From: Pseudomonadota bacterium
GTDB lineage: Bacteria > Pseudomonadota > Gammaproteobacteria > Burkholderiales > Gallionellaceae
DNA length: 64,000 nucleotides
Direction: 5' to 3'
Assembly: GCA_021821945.1 (NCBI GenBank)
Contig: JAJZTF010000004.1
Coordinates: 1 to 64,000 of the forward strand
Position numbers and translations under genes: made by a program. The notes below the pieces were generated by a model. The model was given only the letters and a program-made list of their open reading frames with translations. It did not search any database and was not told where the DNA came from. Of this stretch, positions 38,401 through 46,248 are shown piece by piece (the stretch's first letter is position 1; each line of letters opens with the position of its first letter).

Positions 38401-39147
38401 TTCCCCCGGAAGGAAGACCAGCACATCCCCGCGCAGACTTCCGAGCTCGTCGAGCGCCGCGCCTATGGCGCCCGGCAGGTCCTGCGCCTCGCCTTCCTCG
38501 CTGACCTTTAAGGGCCGGTAGCGTATCTCGACTGGATAGCTGCGCCCTGAAACCTCGACGACGGTCGCGCCGAAATGCCTGGCGAACCGCTCGGCATCAA
38601 GGGTTGCCGATGTGATGACGAGCTTCAGGTCGGGGCGGCTTGGCAAAAGCTGCTTCAGGTAGCCCAGCAGGAAATCGATGTTGAGCGAGCGCTCGTGAGC
38701 CTCGTCTATGATGATGGTATCGTATCTCGAAAGCCTGGGATCGCTGTGTATTTCGGCCAGCAGTATGCCGTCTGTCATCAGCTTGATCACGGTGTCGGGC
38801 GCGACCTTGTCGTTAAAGCGCACCTTGTAGCCGACAAGCCCGCCAAGCTCGGTCTTGAGTTCCGCCGCGATGCGCGAGGCGACCGAGCGCGCCGCCACGC
38901 GCCTGGGCTGGGTATGCCCTATCATTCCCTCTACGCCGCGCCCGAGTGTCAGGCATATCTTTGGCAGCTGCGTGGTCTTGCCGGAGCCGGTCTCTCCGCA
39001 GACGATCACGACCTGATTGTCGCGGATCGCGCGCGCCAGATCCTCCCGCTTTGCCACCACTGGCAGGTCGGCGGGAAACTCGATTCCCGCCAATGCTGCT
39101 ATGCGCTCGCGGCGGCGCTCCCCGGACCGGGACAGAACCTGATTCAA
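35428..39147 (-). CDS. hrpA: DEAH-box ATP-dependent RNA helicase HrpA
   Basis: 1239 residues. The helicase core shows Walker A GETGSGKTT (51-59), DEAH at about 148-151 (IIIDEAHERS), TSATL, the motif VI QRAGRCGR, then winged-helix, OB and the long C-terminal region typical of HrpA. In E. coli HrpA rescues stalled ribosomes and processes fimbrial mRNA. Length is near the usual 1300. Transcribed alone, with the small helical protein gene after it. Confidence 0.95.
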   Translation of the reverse strand: MNQVLSRSGERRRERIAALAGIEFPADLPVVAKREDLARAIRDNQVVIVCGETGSGKTTQLPKICLTLGRGVEGMIGHTQPRRVAARSVASRIAAELKTELGGLVGYKVRFNDKVAPDTVIKLMTDGILLAEIHSDPRLSRYDTIIIDEAHERSLNIDFLLGYLKQLLPSRPDLKLVITSATLDAERFARHFGATVVEVSGRSYPVEIRYRPLKVSEEGEAQDLPGAIGAALDELGSLRGDVLVFLPGEREIRDTADALRRHQTGPHGLEILPLFSRLSAAEQDRVFKPGGKRRVVLATNVAETSLTVPNIGYVIDCGLARVNRYSIRQKVEQLHIEKISRAAANQRAGRCGRVMSGICIRLYDEEDFLQRDEFTDPEIFRVSLATVILRMRALDLGDVAKFPFIEPPTPRMIADGYQLLSELNAIDDAQELTSLGKELARLPLDPKISRLLLAGRQYQCLTEILVIASALSVQDPRERPLDRQEAADQAHRRFQDERSDFLAFIKIWAWFEQALAHKQSNRLLAEECRKNFLSPLRLREWRELYQQLHAQVSEMGMRQNELPASYEQIHKALLCGLLGNIGMKSMDGNEYLGARGIKFHIAANSTLAKKGPKWVVAGELVETHRLYARTVARIEPEWLEETGGHLIRRHYYDPHWEKKPAQVVAFERSTLHGLLLNAKRRVHYGPMNVAESREIFIRQALVAGEFDTRAPFFSHNQKLIVEVQALEHKSRRPDVLVDDELIYAFYDSHIPKHIHNGAAFEAWRKEAERLAPRLLYLNKEDLMRHEAAGITTDQFPPQLKMDGVGFALSYNFSPGRNDDGITLSVPLALINQVSGALCEWLVPGLLPEKIAQLIRTLPQKIRRHLVPVPEFAASFCMDVKPSSSPLLPALIRYIREQKQLDVPQDAFRMEQLPAHLMMNFRVLDEHGRQLGMSRNFSELHAMLAPRAVPALSIMDKEDKLAEHRSTSWDFGSFSETREVRRAGQKVTLYNALVDDADAVVLRAFDTRDQALAAHRAGLRRLFMFALKEQVKQLEKNLPDSLGMMFMPFGTKQQLHQQILAMAFDRACLNDPLPVDEASFNARAKEAKNRLMLIAQEIARLVSQVLTEHQAVQKSPMQIRGHPQAGSDIKAQLEWLLRKDFISNTPYERLQHLPRYLKAIALRMEKLRTNPARDAKCMAELQPLLQALQKFQKQGAQDPRVEEFAWLLQELRVSLFAQELKTPVIVSAKRLEKMLASIKS

Positions 39148-39178
39148 TCAAACCTCAAACCGATGACGCCGCGCCTGC

Positions 39179-39733
39179 TTATTTCGATCTGCCGTACTTC
39201 GCGGTGAAGCTCGCCTTGGCCAGCATGTTCGCATGGATCATGTAGCCTGTCAGCGCGGCGGATGCGTCTGCCGGAACGTCGAGCTTGTCCGTCTTCAATG
39301 CATACACGGTGAAGATGTAGCGGTGCGGCTTGTCACCCTGGGGAGGGCAGGTGCCGCCCCATGCGTTGACGCCGTAATCCGTGCGGCCCTGCACCGCCCC
39401 CTTGGGCAGCGTCGTGCTGTTTTGCGCGCCCGCGTCCGACGCAAGCTCGGTCACGTCGGCAGGAATGTTGATCACCACCCAGTGCCACCAGCCCGAGCCC
39501 GTCGGCGCATCCGGATCATACATGGTCACTGCGAAACTCTTCGTGCCCTTGGGCGCTCCGCTCCATTTGAGCGCGGGAGACTTGTTTTCCCCCGAGCAGC
39601 CGAATCCGTTGAACTCGAAGCGCTTGGGCATGGTGCTGCCGGCCTTGATCTCGGGGCTCGAGAGCTTGAAATCCTGGGCGCACGCCAGGCTGGAAAAGCA
39701 AACCAGGGCTGCAACTGCAAACAAACGGCGCAT
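39179..39733 (-). CDS. Secreted YbhB/YbcL (PEBP-like) protein
   Basis: 184 residues from ATG 39733 (AAGGAG upstream): signal peptide (LFAVAALVCFSSLACA) then a Raf-kinase-inhibitor-like PEBP fold with KSFAVTMYDPDAPTGSGWWH and GVNAWGGTCPPQGDKPHRYI. The DPDAP and GxxxxHRY signatures line the anion pocket. The bacterial family has no settled function; the signal peptide places this one in the periplasm. Confidence 0.88.
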   Translation of the reverse strand: MRRLFAVAALVCFSSLACAQDFKLSSPEIKAGSTMPKRFEFNGFGCSGENKSPALKWSGAPKGTKSFAVTMYDPDAPTGSGWWHWVVINIPADVTELASDAGAQNSTTLPKGAVQGRTDYGVNAWGGTCPPQGDKPHRYIFTVYALKTDKLDVPADASAALTGYMIHANMLAKASFTAKYGRSK

Positions 39734-39863
39734 GCTGATTCTCCTTGTTAAGTATCCGGGTCGCGGATTGTAGCATCGAATCCTTGCATGAATCGCCGCG
39801 CAACTGTGCAAGCCATCGGACTGGCGCTAGAATTAGCCACCTCCAATTCATATCCCGTCGCCC

Positions 39864-42800
39864 ATGAAACCCAGGCTGCCCTCTTTGAAGACATTGGCGC
39901 TGACCCTGCTGGGTTTGGCGGCCGCATTCCTGTTGCTGAGCTACCTGGTCTTGCCTCGCGTATTGCAATCCCAGGCCGAGAAATACATCCGGGAAAGGAC
40001 GGGCCACCACCTCGCCATGGACAGGCCCGAATTCAACCCCTTCAAGCTCAGCCTGCACCTGGCCAACCTGCGTCTGACCGAGCCCGACGGCAAACCGCTT
40101 CTCAGCTTCCGCGATCTGATCGTCGATTTCTCGGCTTCGAGCGCATTCCGGCGCGCGCTGGTCTTCGACGACATCCGCCTTGACGGACTCAACGCATCTG
40201 TCGTTTTGCTTTCAGACGGCAGGATGAACTGGAGCGCGCTCCTGGATGCGATGAAGGGAAAACAAAAGAGCACATCGGATTCATCCCTGCCCCGTTTCGA
40301 CATCGACCATTTCAAGCTTTCAGGCGCCACGCTCGAATTTGCCGACAGGCGAACCGAACCCGTCTTCAGGACAGACATCGAGCCGATAGACCTCGAGCTC
40401 ACGGACATATCCTCCATTCCCAACGACGTGGGGCGATACAGGTTTTCCGCGCATACCTCGTTCGGCGCAGAGATTTCATGGCAGGGCGAGGGCAGCCTCG
40501 AACCTCTTGCGATGAAGGGCGCATTCAGCATATCCCATGCGAACATAGCGCCCCTCAAGGACTTCCTGCAGGGATTTCCCCCGGTTCAGGGTACGGCCAG
40601 CCTGTCTTCCGATTACGAGCTGCGCTATGCGGACGGCAAGCTGGGCGTCAGCCTCGCACACATCAAGTCCCGGCTTGACGGCTTCGAACTCACACAACAT
40701 GCGGGACCTTCCGCGAAGGTCAAGACCATCACTGCGGAGGGCGGCAGCTATGACCTCGTGAAGAATGCTTTCCGGCTCTCCTCTCTCGACATCAGCGGGG
40801 CCGGTTTCAGGCAGGGCAGGAGTCTGCTCGACCTCGATGCATTCTCCGTCAGGGACATATCCCTGGACCTTGCGGAAAAGCGGATCGAGGTCGGGAGCAT
40901 AGCGGTCAGGGGCGGCAACATGAGCACGCTGCGCGATGCAAAGGGCAGGCTGGATATCCCGGGCCAGTCAGGGCAGTCCGACTCCAAATCCGCCTGGCGC
41001 TACCGGCTGGGCAAGTTCGATCTCTCGGGATTTGCAGCGGAATTCAGGGACGAGGGCAATTCTGCAAGGTTTGCACTCCAGGACATCGAACTGCATGCAG
41101 GCGGCATCAGCGACAATTTGAACGATGCCGTGGCCCTGCAGGCCTCCTTCAAGTCAAAAGATGGCGGAAGCTTCGAGGCAAAAGGCAATGTCGTCCCCGG
41201 ACTACCTTCTGCCGATTTCGACATCAGGCTTGCCGGGCTCAACATAACGCCCGCGCAGCCCTATCTTTTTTCGGTTGCAAGGCTGAAGCTCACCGATGGC
41301 GCATTGTCGACAACCGGCCATGCGCACTATGACCCGAAGGCATACGCCTACAAGGGCGACTTTGAGCTGAGCCGTCTCGCAACCAGAGAGTCGGATACGG
41401 GCGCCCCCTTTCTGGCATTGAAATCGCTTTCCAGCCGCTCCATTTCGGCCACGCAGAACGGCCTGGACATAGGCGAACTCACGCTCGTCGGACTTGATAC
41501 CAAGCTCATCATCAACAAGGACAAGTCCGTGAGCTTCAAGCGCATCCTGCGCGAGCCGCCAAAGACTACATCCAGGCCGGCCAGAACCGGCAAACCTTAC
41601 CCCATCGAAATAGACCGGCTGAGATTCGACAGGGGAGAACTCGATTACGCGGACTACTCCCTGACCATGCCCTTCGGCACCCGCATACACCGCCTGAAGG
41701 GCGTGATCACGAATCTCTCCTCGAGGCCCGGAGCGATCGCCGAGGTCAGGCTTGATGGCCGCGTCGACGAATATGGAATGGCGCGCGCGACAGGGCAGCT
41801 GGATCTCTTCAATCCCGCAGATTCGCTCGACCTCAACGTGATATTCCAGAACATCGAGATGGCGAACCTGACTCCTTATTCGGTGACCTTTGCTGGCCGC
41901 AAGATCGATTCCGGAAAGCTCGACCTCAACCTTGAATATCAGATACACCAGAGACAACTCGAGGCGAAAAACGAGATCGTCATGAAACAGCTGACGTTGG
42001 GCGATCGCGTTGCAAGCCCGGAGGCCAAGGACCTCCCTCTGGATCTTGCGATCAGCATCCTTGAGGATTCGAATGGGCGCATCGATCTGGACCTGCCGAT
42101 GTCGGGCAGCCTTGACGATCCCAAATTCAGCTATGGCGCCATCATCTGGAAGGCGATCGAGAACGTGATCGTCAAGATCGTCACCGCGCCTTTCCGCGCC
42201 CTTGGCGCGCTTTTCGGCGGCGGCGAGAAGTTCGAGAACATTTCATTCGAAGCTGGCCATGCCGCACTGAGCCCTCCCGAACAGGAAAAGCTGGCACACC
42301 TGGCCGACGCCCTCATCAAGCGACCCGGATTGTCCCTCGCCGTGCAGGGAGTGTATGCGGACCAGGACAGGATAGCCCTCCAGGACCGCATGCTGCGCCG
42401 CGCCATCGTCGAGAAAAGCGGCCAGCATCTCGCGCAGGATGAAGACCCGGGTCCGCTCGCCATGGAGGAACCCAAGATAAGGTCTGCAATCGAGAAGCTC
42501 TATTCGGAAAAATTCGGCAGCGGAGAACTAGCCGCCTACAAGGCCGCCTACCGCGAGGCGAATCCGGGCAAACTCAAGGAGAGCCTGACCGGCAAACTTT
42601 CGTCCGGCCTGACCGGGCTGTTCCAGAAAAAGCCCGTCCTCAGCGAGCAGCAGATTTCCGGCATGAAGGGAGGCGACTTTTACACCATGCTTTTCAACCG
42701 GCTGCGCGATCAGATCGCAGTCAGCGACGACAGCCTGCACGCCCTGGCTTCCGCGCGCGCCGCCTCGATCGATGCGGCGCTGAAGGCGGCAGGTGTGCCT

Positions 42801-42902
42801 GCGGAACGATTGTCAACACTCGCTGTCGAAAAGACCGTTGCCAGCGGCCAGGATGTCCCGATCAAGCTGGTTCTGGATTCGAGCAACAAGAAAACCAATT
42901 AA
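39864..42902 (+). CDS. Large AsmA-like DUF748 envelope protein
   Basis: 1012 residues. An N-terminal membrane anchor (LALTLLGLAAAFLLLSYLVL) is followed by a very long periplasmic region with DUF748/AsmA-like features (LHLANLRLTEPDGKPLLSF, DIRLDGLNASVVLLSDGRMN, RIHRLKGVITNLSSRPGAI), and a C-terminal part with an OmpA-like stretch (FEAGHAALSPPEQEKLAHLA). AsmA-like proteins are now thought to form bridges for phospholipid traffic to the outer membrane; that role is inferred here by fold only. A short glutaredoxin gene follows by 14 bases. Confidence 0.85.
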   Translation: MKPRLPSLKTLALTLLGLAAAFLLLSYLVLPRVLQSQAEKYIRERTGHHLAMDRPEFNPFKLSLHLANLRLTEPDGKPLLSFRDLIVDFSASSAFRRALVFDDIRLDGLNASVVLLSDGRMNWSALLDAMKGKQKSTSDSSLPRFDIDHFKLSGATLEFADRRTEPVFRTDIEPIDLELTDISSIPNDVGRYRFSAHTSFGAEISWQGEGSLEPLAMKGAFSISHANIAPLKDFLQGFPPVQGTASLSSDYELRYADGKLGVSLAHIKSRLDGFELTQHAGPSAKVKTITAEGGSYDLVKNAFRLSSLDISGAGFRQGRSLLDLDAFSVRDISLDLAEKRIEVGSIAVRGGNMSTLRDAKGRLDIPGQSGQSDSKSAWRYRLGKFDLSGFAAEFRDEGNSARFALQDIELHAGGISDNLNDAVALQASFKSKDGGSFEAKGNVVPGLPSADFDIRLAGLNITPAQPYLFSVARLKLTDGALSTTGHAHYDPKAYAYKGDFELSRLATRESDTGAPFLALKSLSSRSISATQNGLDIGELTLVGLDTKLIINKDKSVSFKRILREPPKTTSRPARTGKPYPIEIDRLRFDRGELDYADYSLTMPFGTRIHRLKGVITNLSSRPGAIAEVRLDGRVDEYGMARATGQLDLFNPADSLDLNVIFQNIEMANLTPYSVTFAGRKIDSGKLDLNLEYQIHQRQLEAKNEIVMKQLTLGDRVASPEAKDLPLDLAISILEDSNGRIDLDLPMSGSLDDPKFSYGAIIWKAIENVIVKIVTAPFRALGALFGGGEKFENISFEAGHAALSPPEQEKLAHLADALIKRPGLSLAVQGVYADQDRIALQDRMLRRAIVEKSGQHLAQDEDPGPLAMEEPKIRSAIEKLYSEKFGSGELAAYKAAYREANPGKLKESLTGKLSSGLTGLFQKKPVLSEQQISGMKGGDFYTMLFNRLRDQIAVSDDSLHALASARAASIDAALKAAGVPAERLSTLAVEKTVASGQDVPIKLVLDSSNKKTN

Positions 42903-42916
42903 GGAAAGGATAAACG

Positions 42917-43291
42917 ATGAAGCTGTTTTTCAGGACGCTGCGCATGGCGCTGACACCGTTCATGCTGCTCTGGGCAGGGCTTGCCACACCCAAAGGCATC
43001 TCGCGCGACGCTGACGCCCAGCGCAAGATCGATCAGCAATGCAGCCGCCTTGCGCTATATCACTTCAAGACCTGCCCGTTCTGCATCAAGGTCCGACACG
43101 AAATGGCCAGGCTTTCCCTGCCGATAGCGCTGCGCGACGCGCAGCACGACGAGAACCACCGCAGCGAACTCCTCAAGGAAGGGGGAAAGGTCCAGGCGCC
43201 ATGCCTCAGGATCACGGATGAGACAGGGAAGGTGAACTGGCTATACGAGTCGGGCGACATCATCAAGTACCTGCAACAGCGTTTCGCCTGA
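42917..43291 (+). CDS. Membrane-anchored glutaredoxin-like protein
   Basis: 124 residues. A hydrophobic N-terminal segment (about 8-25) precedes a glutaredoxin domain with active site CPFC (LYHFKTCPFCIKVRHEMARL) and the cis-proline region APCLRITDE, ending IIKYLQQRF. The GSH-binding proline appears to be in QAPCLR. The anchor suggests it works at the membrane surface. Good ribosome site AAGGAAAGG. It is last of the DUF748 pair, before a GC-rich hairpin. Confidence 0.82.
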   Translation: MKLFFRTLRMALTPFMLLWAGLATPKGISRDADAQRKIDQQCSRLALYHFKTCPFCIKVRHEMARLSLPIALRDAQHDENHRSELLKEGGKVQAPCLRITDETGKVNWLYESGDIIKYLQQRFA

Positions 43292-43296
43292 ATTCA

Positions 43297-43317
43297 CGGG
43301 CCGCGATCTGCGGCCCG
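43297..43317 (+). terminator. Intrinsic terminator after the glutaredoxin gene
   Basis: CGGGCCGC pairs perfectly with GCGGCCCG across a five-base loop, six bases after the stop, followed by GCTTTA. The T-tail is short, but the stem is strong. It separates the plus-strand pair from the convergent TusE-like gene. Confidence 0.6.
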
Positions 43318-43325
43318 GCTTTAAC

Positions 43326-43640
43326 TCAGCCCGTGCTCCATCCTCTGGGGCGCTTCATGCCTGCGATCCTGCAGGCCTGCTTCACATATCCGTAGGGAAA
43401 CAGCTCGAAAATCCTGTTGCGTGAATCCGGGCCAAGCCGCTCGGCCAGATGCTTCATCACATGGCGCACATCGGGCGCGATCTGGTGCTCTGCGTAGTAC
43501 TCCCTCATGAAGTTGATCGCGTCCCAGTGGTCGCCGTTGAGCTCTATGTTTTCCTGTTTTGCAAATTCCTGTGCTATCTCCTCGTTCCAGGCGTTAGGCT
43601 CGACCAGATAGCCTTCCCCATCAATTTCTGGCAGTTGCAT
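43326..43640 (-). CDS. TusE/DsrC-family sulfur-relay protein lacking the terminal cysteine
   Basis: 104 residues of the DsrC/TusE fold: EGYLVEPNAWNEEIAQEFAK, INFMREYYAEHQIAPDVRHV and ELFPYGYVKQACRIAGMKRP. DsrC proteins carry sulfur between two C-terminal cysteines. Here the first of them (in QACRIAG) is kept but the usual penultimate Cys of the GC ending is Trp (RGWSTG). Sulfur transfer by TusE needs that last Cys, so this may be a regulatory or altered member. Strong AAGGAGG site. It shares a regulatory gap with the marR gene. Confidence 0.85.
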   Translation of the reverse strand: MQLPEIDGEGYLVEPNAWNEEIAQEFAKQENIELNGDHWDAINFMREYYAEHQIAPDVRHVMKHLAERLGPDSRNRIFELFPYGYVKQACRIAGMKRPRGWSTG

Positions 43641-43684
43641 TTTTTCCTCCTTTTAAAGTCTGTCGGATCTCATGCTGCGCGATA

Positions 43685-43726
43685 AATATATCACATATTG
43701 ACTATATCACAATATGATGTTAATTT
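43685..43726. promoter_or_regulatory. Divergent promoters with inverted repeat, probable MarR operator
   Basis: CATATTG and CAATATG (43694-43700, 43710-43716) form an inverted repeat with a nine-base spacer, and TATATCACA occurs twice 16 bases apart. Rightward: -35 TTGACT (43698-43703), 17 bp, -10 TAATTT (43721-43726), towards marR. Leftward: -35 TTGTGA (43707-43712), 16 bp, -10 TATATT (43685-43690), towards the TusE-like gene. Both promoters overlap the repeat, so the adjacent MarR-family product could control both genes. Confidence 0.6.
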
Positions 43727-43756
43727 GATCCCACATTAAATTTTCAGCGTCACGAA

Positions 43757-44179
43757 ATGGCCAGAAACACCCCCAGCAAAAAGGAGATCGAAGCGCTTTC
43801 GGATTTCCGCTATCAGTTGCGATGCTTCTTGAAGTTCAGCGAGGACCTGACCCGCGGCTTCGGCATCACGAACCTTCAATACCTCCTCCTGCTGCACGTC
43901 AAGGGATACAAGGGCAGGGAATGGGCGACGATAAGCGAGCTTGCCGAACGCCTGCAGGCACCGCACAACGGCGTAGTCTCGCTTGCATCGCGCTGCGAAA
44001 AGCTCGGACTGATCTATCGCGAGCGCGGCAAGGAGGACAAGCGCGAAGTCCGCATCTATCTGACACCGGAAGGGGACGATCTGGTGAAGAAGATCGCAGG
44101 CCTGCACCGCAACGAGCTGCTCAACCTTCAGGGCATCTTCAAGATCCCGAGCCCTCACGAACTGGGAATGAAACCATGA
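43757..44179 (+). CDS. MarR-family transcriptional regulator
   Basis: 140 residues with a MarR winged helix-turn-helix: LLLHVKGYKGREWATISELA, ERLQAPHNGVVSLASRCEKL, GLIYRERGKEDKREVRIYLT. First gene of an operon with the CBS-domain and HPP genes (four-base ATGA overlap with the next). It probably represses itself and, from the shared inverted repeat, the TusE-like gene opposite. The effector is unknown. Confidence 0.87.
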   Translation: MARNTPSKKEIEALSDFRYQLRCFLKFSEDLTRGFGITNLQYLLLLHVKGYKGREWATISELAERLQAPHNGVVSLASRCEKLGLIYRERGKEDKREVRIYLTPEGDDLVKKIAGLHRNELLNLQGIFKIPSPHELGMKP

Positions 44180-44775
44180 TGCATGAAGACGATGAAACCG
44201 AACTGACGGACGGCGACATACTGGATGCGATGCAGCATATTCCGGGCTACCTGGACATCAGCACAGAGGACTTCCGCTCCATCTACCATCTCGCCCACAG
44301 GCATGCCGTCGAGCGCCTGTTCAGGGGCATCACTGCAGGGCGGCTGATGCGGACCGGGATCGTTCCGCTGCAGACCGCAATGACGCTGGACAAGGCGGCA
44401 CACCATCTTGCAGGCTCAGGCTACAAGGGGCTGCCCGTCGTGGATGCCGAAGGGATCGTCGTGGGCATGCTCACCGAAACCGATTTCATGAAACGCCTCA
44501 ACGCCAGGAATTTCATGGAGCTTCTCTTGAAGCTGCTGGACGACATGTACGAATTCACGCACCGCTGCCACGAGACCCTGGTCTCGGATGCGATGACCCA
44601 GCCCATAGTGACGATAGATCGGAATGCGGGATTTACCGACATCATGAAGAGATTCGATTCGCACCCGGGTCGCAGCATGCCTGTCGTGGACATGGATGGA
44701 AGGCTGCTGGGCCTGCTTCTGCGGAAGGATTTCATCGCCGCCTACAAACCAAGGAATACAGATGAGTCTGCGTGA
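44176..44775 (+). CDS. CBS-domain protein
   Basis: 199 residues. After an acidic N-terminal extension (to about 45) come two CBS motifs: ITAGRLMRTGIVPLQTAMTL to LTETDFMKRL, and LVSDAMTQPIVTIDR to LLRKDFIAAY. CBS pairs bind adenine nucleotides and gate enzymes or transporters. Lying between a MarR gene and HPP membrane proteins, with 14 bases overlapping the first HPP gene, it is a likely regulator of that transporter. HPP proteins in other bacteria are often fused to CBS domains, which supports this. Confidence 0.85.
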   Translation: MMHEDDETELTDGDILDAMQHIPGYLDISTEDFRSIYHLAHRHAVERLFRGITAGRLMRTGIVPLQTAMTLDKAAHHLAGSGYKGLPVVDAEGIVVGMLTETDFMKRLNARNFMELLLKLLDDMYEFTHRCHETLVSDAMTQPIVTIDRNAGFTDIMKRFDSHPGRSMPVVDMDGRLLGLLLRKDFIAAYKPRNTDESA

Positions 44776-45310
44776 ATATTTTAAGAAGATGAAAGGCTCG
44801 ACCAAGGGCAGCCCGCCCAGGGTCAGCAACGATGAAATCTTCTGGTCGTGGATAGGCGCGTTCCTGGGCATATCGGCGGTGGCCGGGCTCAATCGCCTCT
44901 ATTTCGACGGAACGGATCTTTCGCTGATGATAGGCTCACTGGGCGCCTCATCGGTTCTGATCTACGGCGCGATACGCAGCCCGCTCGCCCAGCCCCGCAA
45001 TCTGATGGGTGGGCATTTTCTCTCGGCGATCATTGGGGTCACCTGCTGGAAGCTCTTTCACGCACATCCATGGCTTGCAGAGTCGATGGCCGTCGCAACC
45101 TCCATCGCGGTCATGCATGCCACCAAGACACTGCATCCCCCTGCTGCCGCGACAGCCCTGATCGCGGTCGCGGGTTCTCCGGCAATTCACCATGCGGGAT
45201 ATCTGTATGTGATCGTTCCGGCCACCATCTCGCCACTGGTGCTGCTTATCGTCGCATTGCTGGTGAACAACATCCCGGCCTCAAGACGCTACCCTGAAAT
45301 CTGGTTCTGA
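44762..45310 (+). CDS. HPP-family membrane protein, possible nitrite transporter
   Basis: 182 residues with four or so membrane helices and the family HPP motif (MHATKTLHPPAAATALIAVA), preceded by GASSVLIYGAIRSPLAQPRN and LMGGHFLSAIIGV, all conserved in the family. HPP proteins of cyanobacteria (NitM) and plant chloroplasts transport nitrite. The neighbouring nitrate-assimilation genes make the same role plausible here, but this is inference. ATG 44762 lies 14 bases inside the CBS gene. Confidence 0.82.
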   Translation: MSLREYFKKMKGSTKGSPPRVSNDEIFWSWIGAFLGISAVAGLNRLYFDGTDLSLMIGSLGASSVLIYGAIRSPLAQPRNLMGGHFLSAIIGVTCWKLFHAHPWLAESMAVATSIAVMHATKTLHPPAAATALIAVAGSPAIHHAGYLYVIVPATISPLVLLIVALLVNNIPASRRYPEIWF

Positions 45311-45315
45311 ACATC

Positions 45316-46248
45316 TTGGGAAAATTCATCGGATTATTGCTGATCGGTGAGCTGACCTCGCTGGCCTATATCGGCGGCGTCTCGGAAGCCGCCGTGCTGA
45401 CCGGCATCTCCTATCTGCTTTTTCCCGAGCTTGCCGCCCTGTCCTACGATGTGTTCACGCGCCCCGCGGGAACCTGGGCAAGATCGCCGTTCCTTCTGAT
45501 CATCACGCCCCTGATCACCGCGATCATGGGCCTTCTGATCGAACAGCACCTGGGTTACAGCGCATATTCCGTGCTGCTTTCCATTGCGTTTGCACTGCTG
45601 GTCATAAAGCTTCTGAATTCTCCGATTGCGCCAGCGATACCGGCAGGCCTCCTTCCCATCTTCCTCGAGGAAAAGAGCTGGTGGTATCCGGCGGCGATTC
45701 TCCTGGGGACCTCCCTGCTCGTTCTCGGACTGCAGGTATACAAGAGGGTATTCTCAGACATCATACCGCAGGTTAAAAGCCTCCCCGGCCTGATAGACGA
45801 CATCGTCGAGCAGCCGCCAAGGTTCTATTCATGGCTGCCCCACTTTGTCCTCTTCCTGCTGGCCGATGCCGCCCTTGCAAGGCTCAGCGGGCTGCGCTTC
45901 ATCATGTTCCCGCCACTTGTGGTGATCGCATTCGAGATGTACGCGCATCCGGACGTCTGCCCTTGGGCGAACAAGCCTGTCCTTCTGATCACAGCATGCA
46001 CGCTTGCTGCAGCAGCAGGCGTTTCATTCGAGATGCTGATGGGAAACAACCCATTCTCGGTGATGCTCTCGATGGCCGTCGCGATGGGGCTCATCAGGCT
46101 TTTCAGGCTGCATGCGCCGCCTGCGGTTGCAGTCGGGCTTTTGCCCTTCGTGATCGAACGCCCTAACTTCACCTTTCCTCTGGCTGTCGCGGCAGGCACG
46201 CTGCTTTTGGTCGGCATGTTTTCGATGCAGAGATCATTTCGCCGTTAG
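45316..46248 (+). CDS. Tandem-repeat membrane protein of HPP-like type
   Basis: 310 residues with many helices. Two halves repeat: residues 36-145 (FPELAALSYDVFTRPAGTWA, NSPIAPAIPAGLLPIFLEEK) and 198-308 (FPPLVVIAFEMYAHPDVCPW, RLHAPPAVAVGLLPFVIERP). Each ends with a Pro-Ala-Gly-Leu-Leu-Pro motif that looks like a divergent HPP signature. The only available start is TTG 45316, five bases after the HPP gene. Its last 15 bases overlap the end of nasT on the other strand. It is likely a partner or paralogue of the HPP protein. Confidence 0.72.
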   Translation: MGKFIGLLLIGELTSLAYIGGVSEAAVLTGISYLLFPELAALSYDVFTRPAGTWARSPFLLIITPLITAIMGLLIEQHLGYSAYSVLLSIAFALLVIKLLNSPIAPAIPAGLLPIFLEEKSWWYPAAILLGTSLLVLGLQVYKRVFSDIIPQVKSLPGLIDDIVEQPPRFYSWLPHFVLFLLADAALARLSGLRFIMFPPLVVIAFEMYAHPDVCPWANKPVLLITACTLAAAAGVSFEMLMGNNPFSVMLSMAVAMGLIRLFRLHAPPAVAVGLLPFVIERPNFTFPLAVAAGTLLLVGMFSMQRSFRR

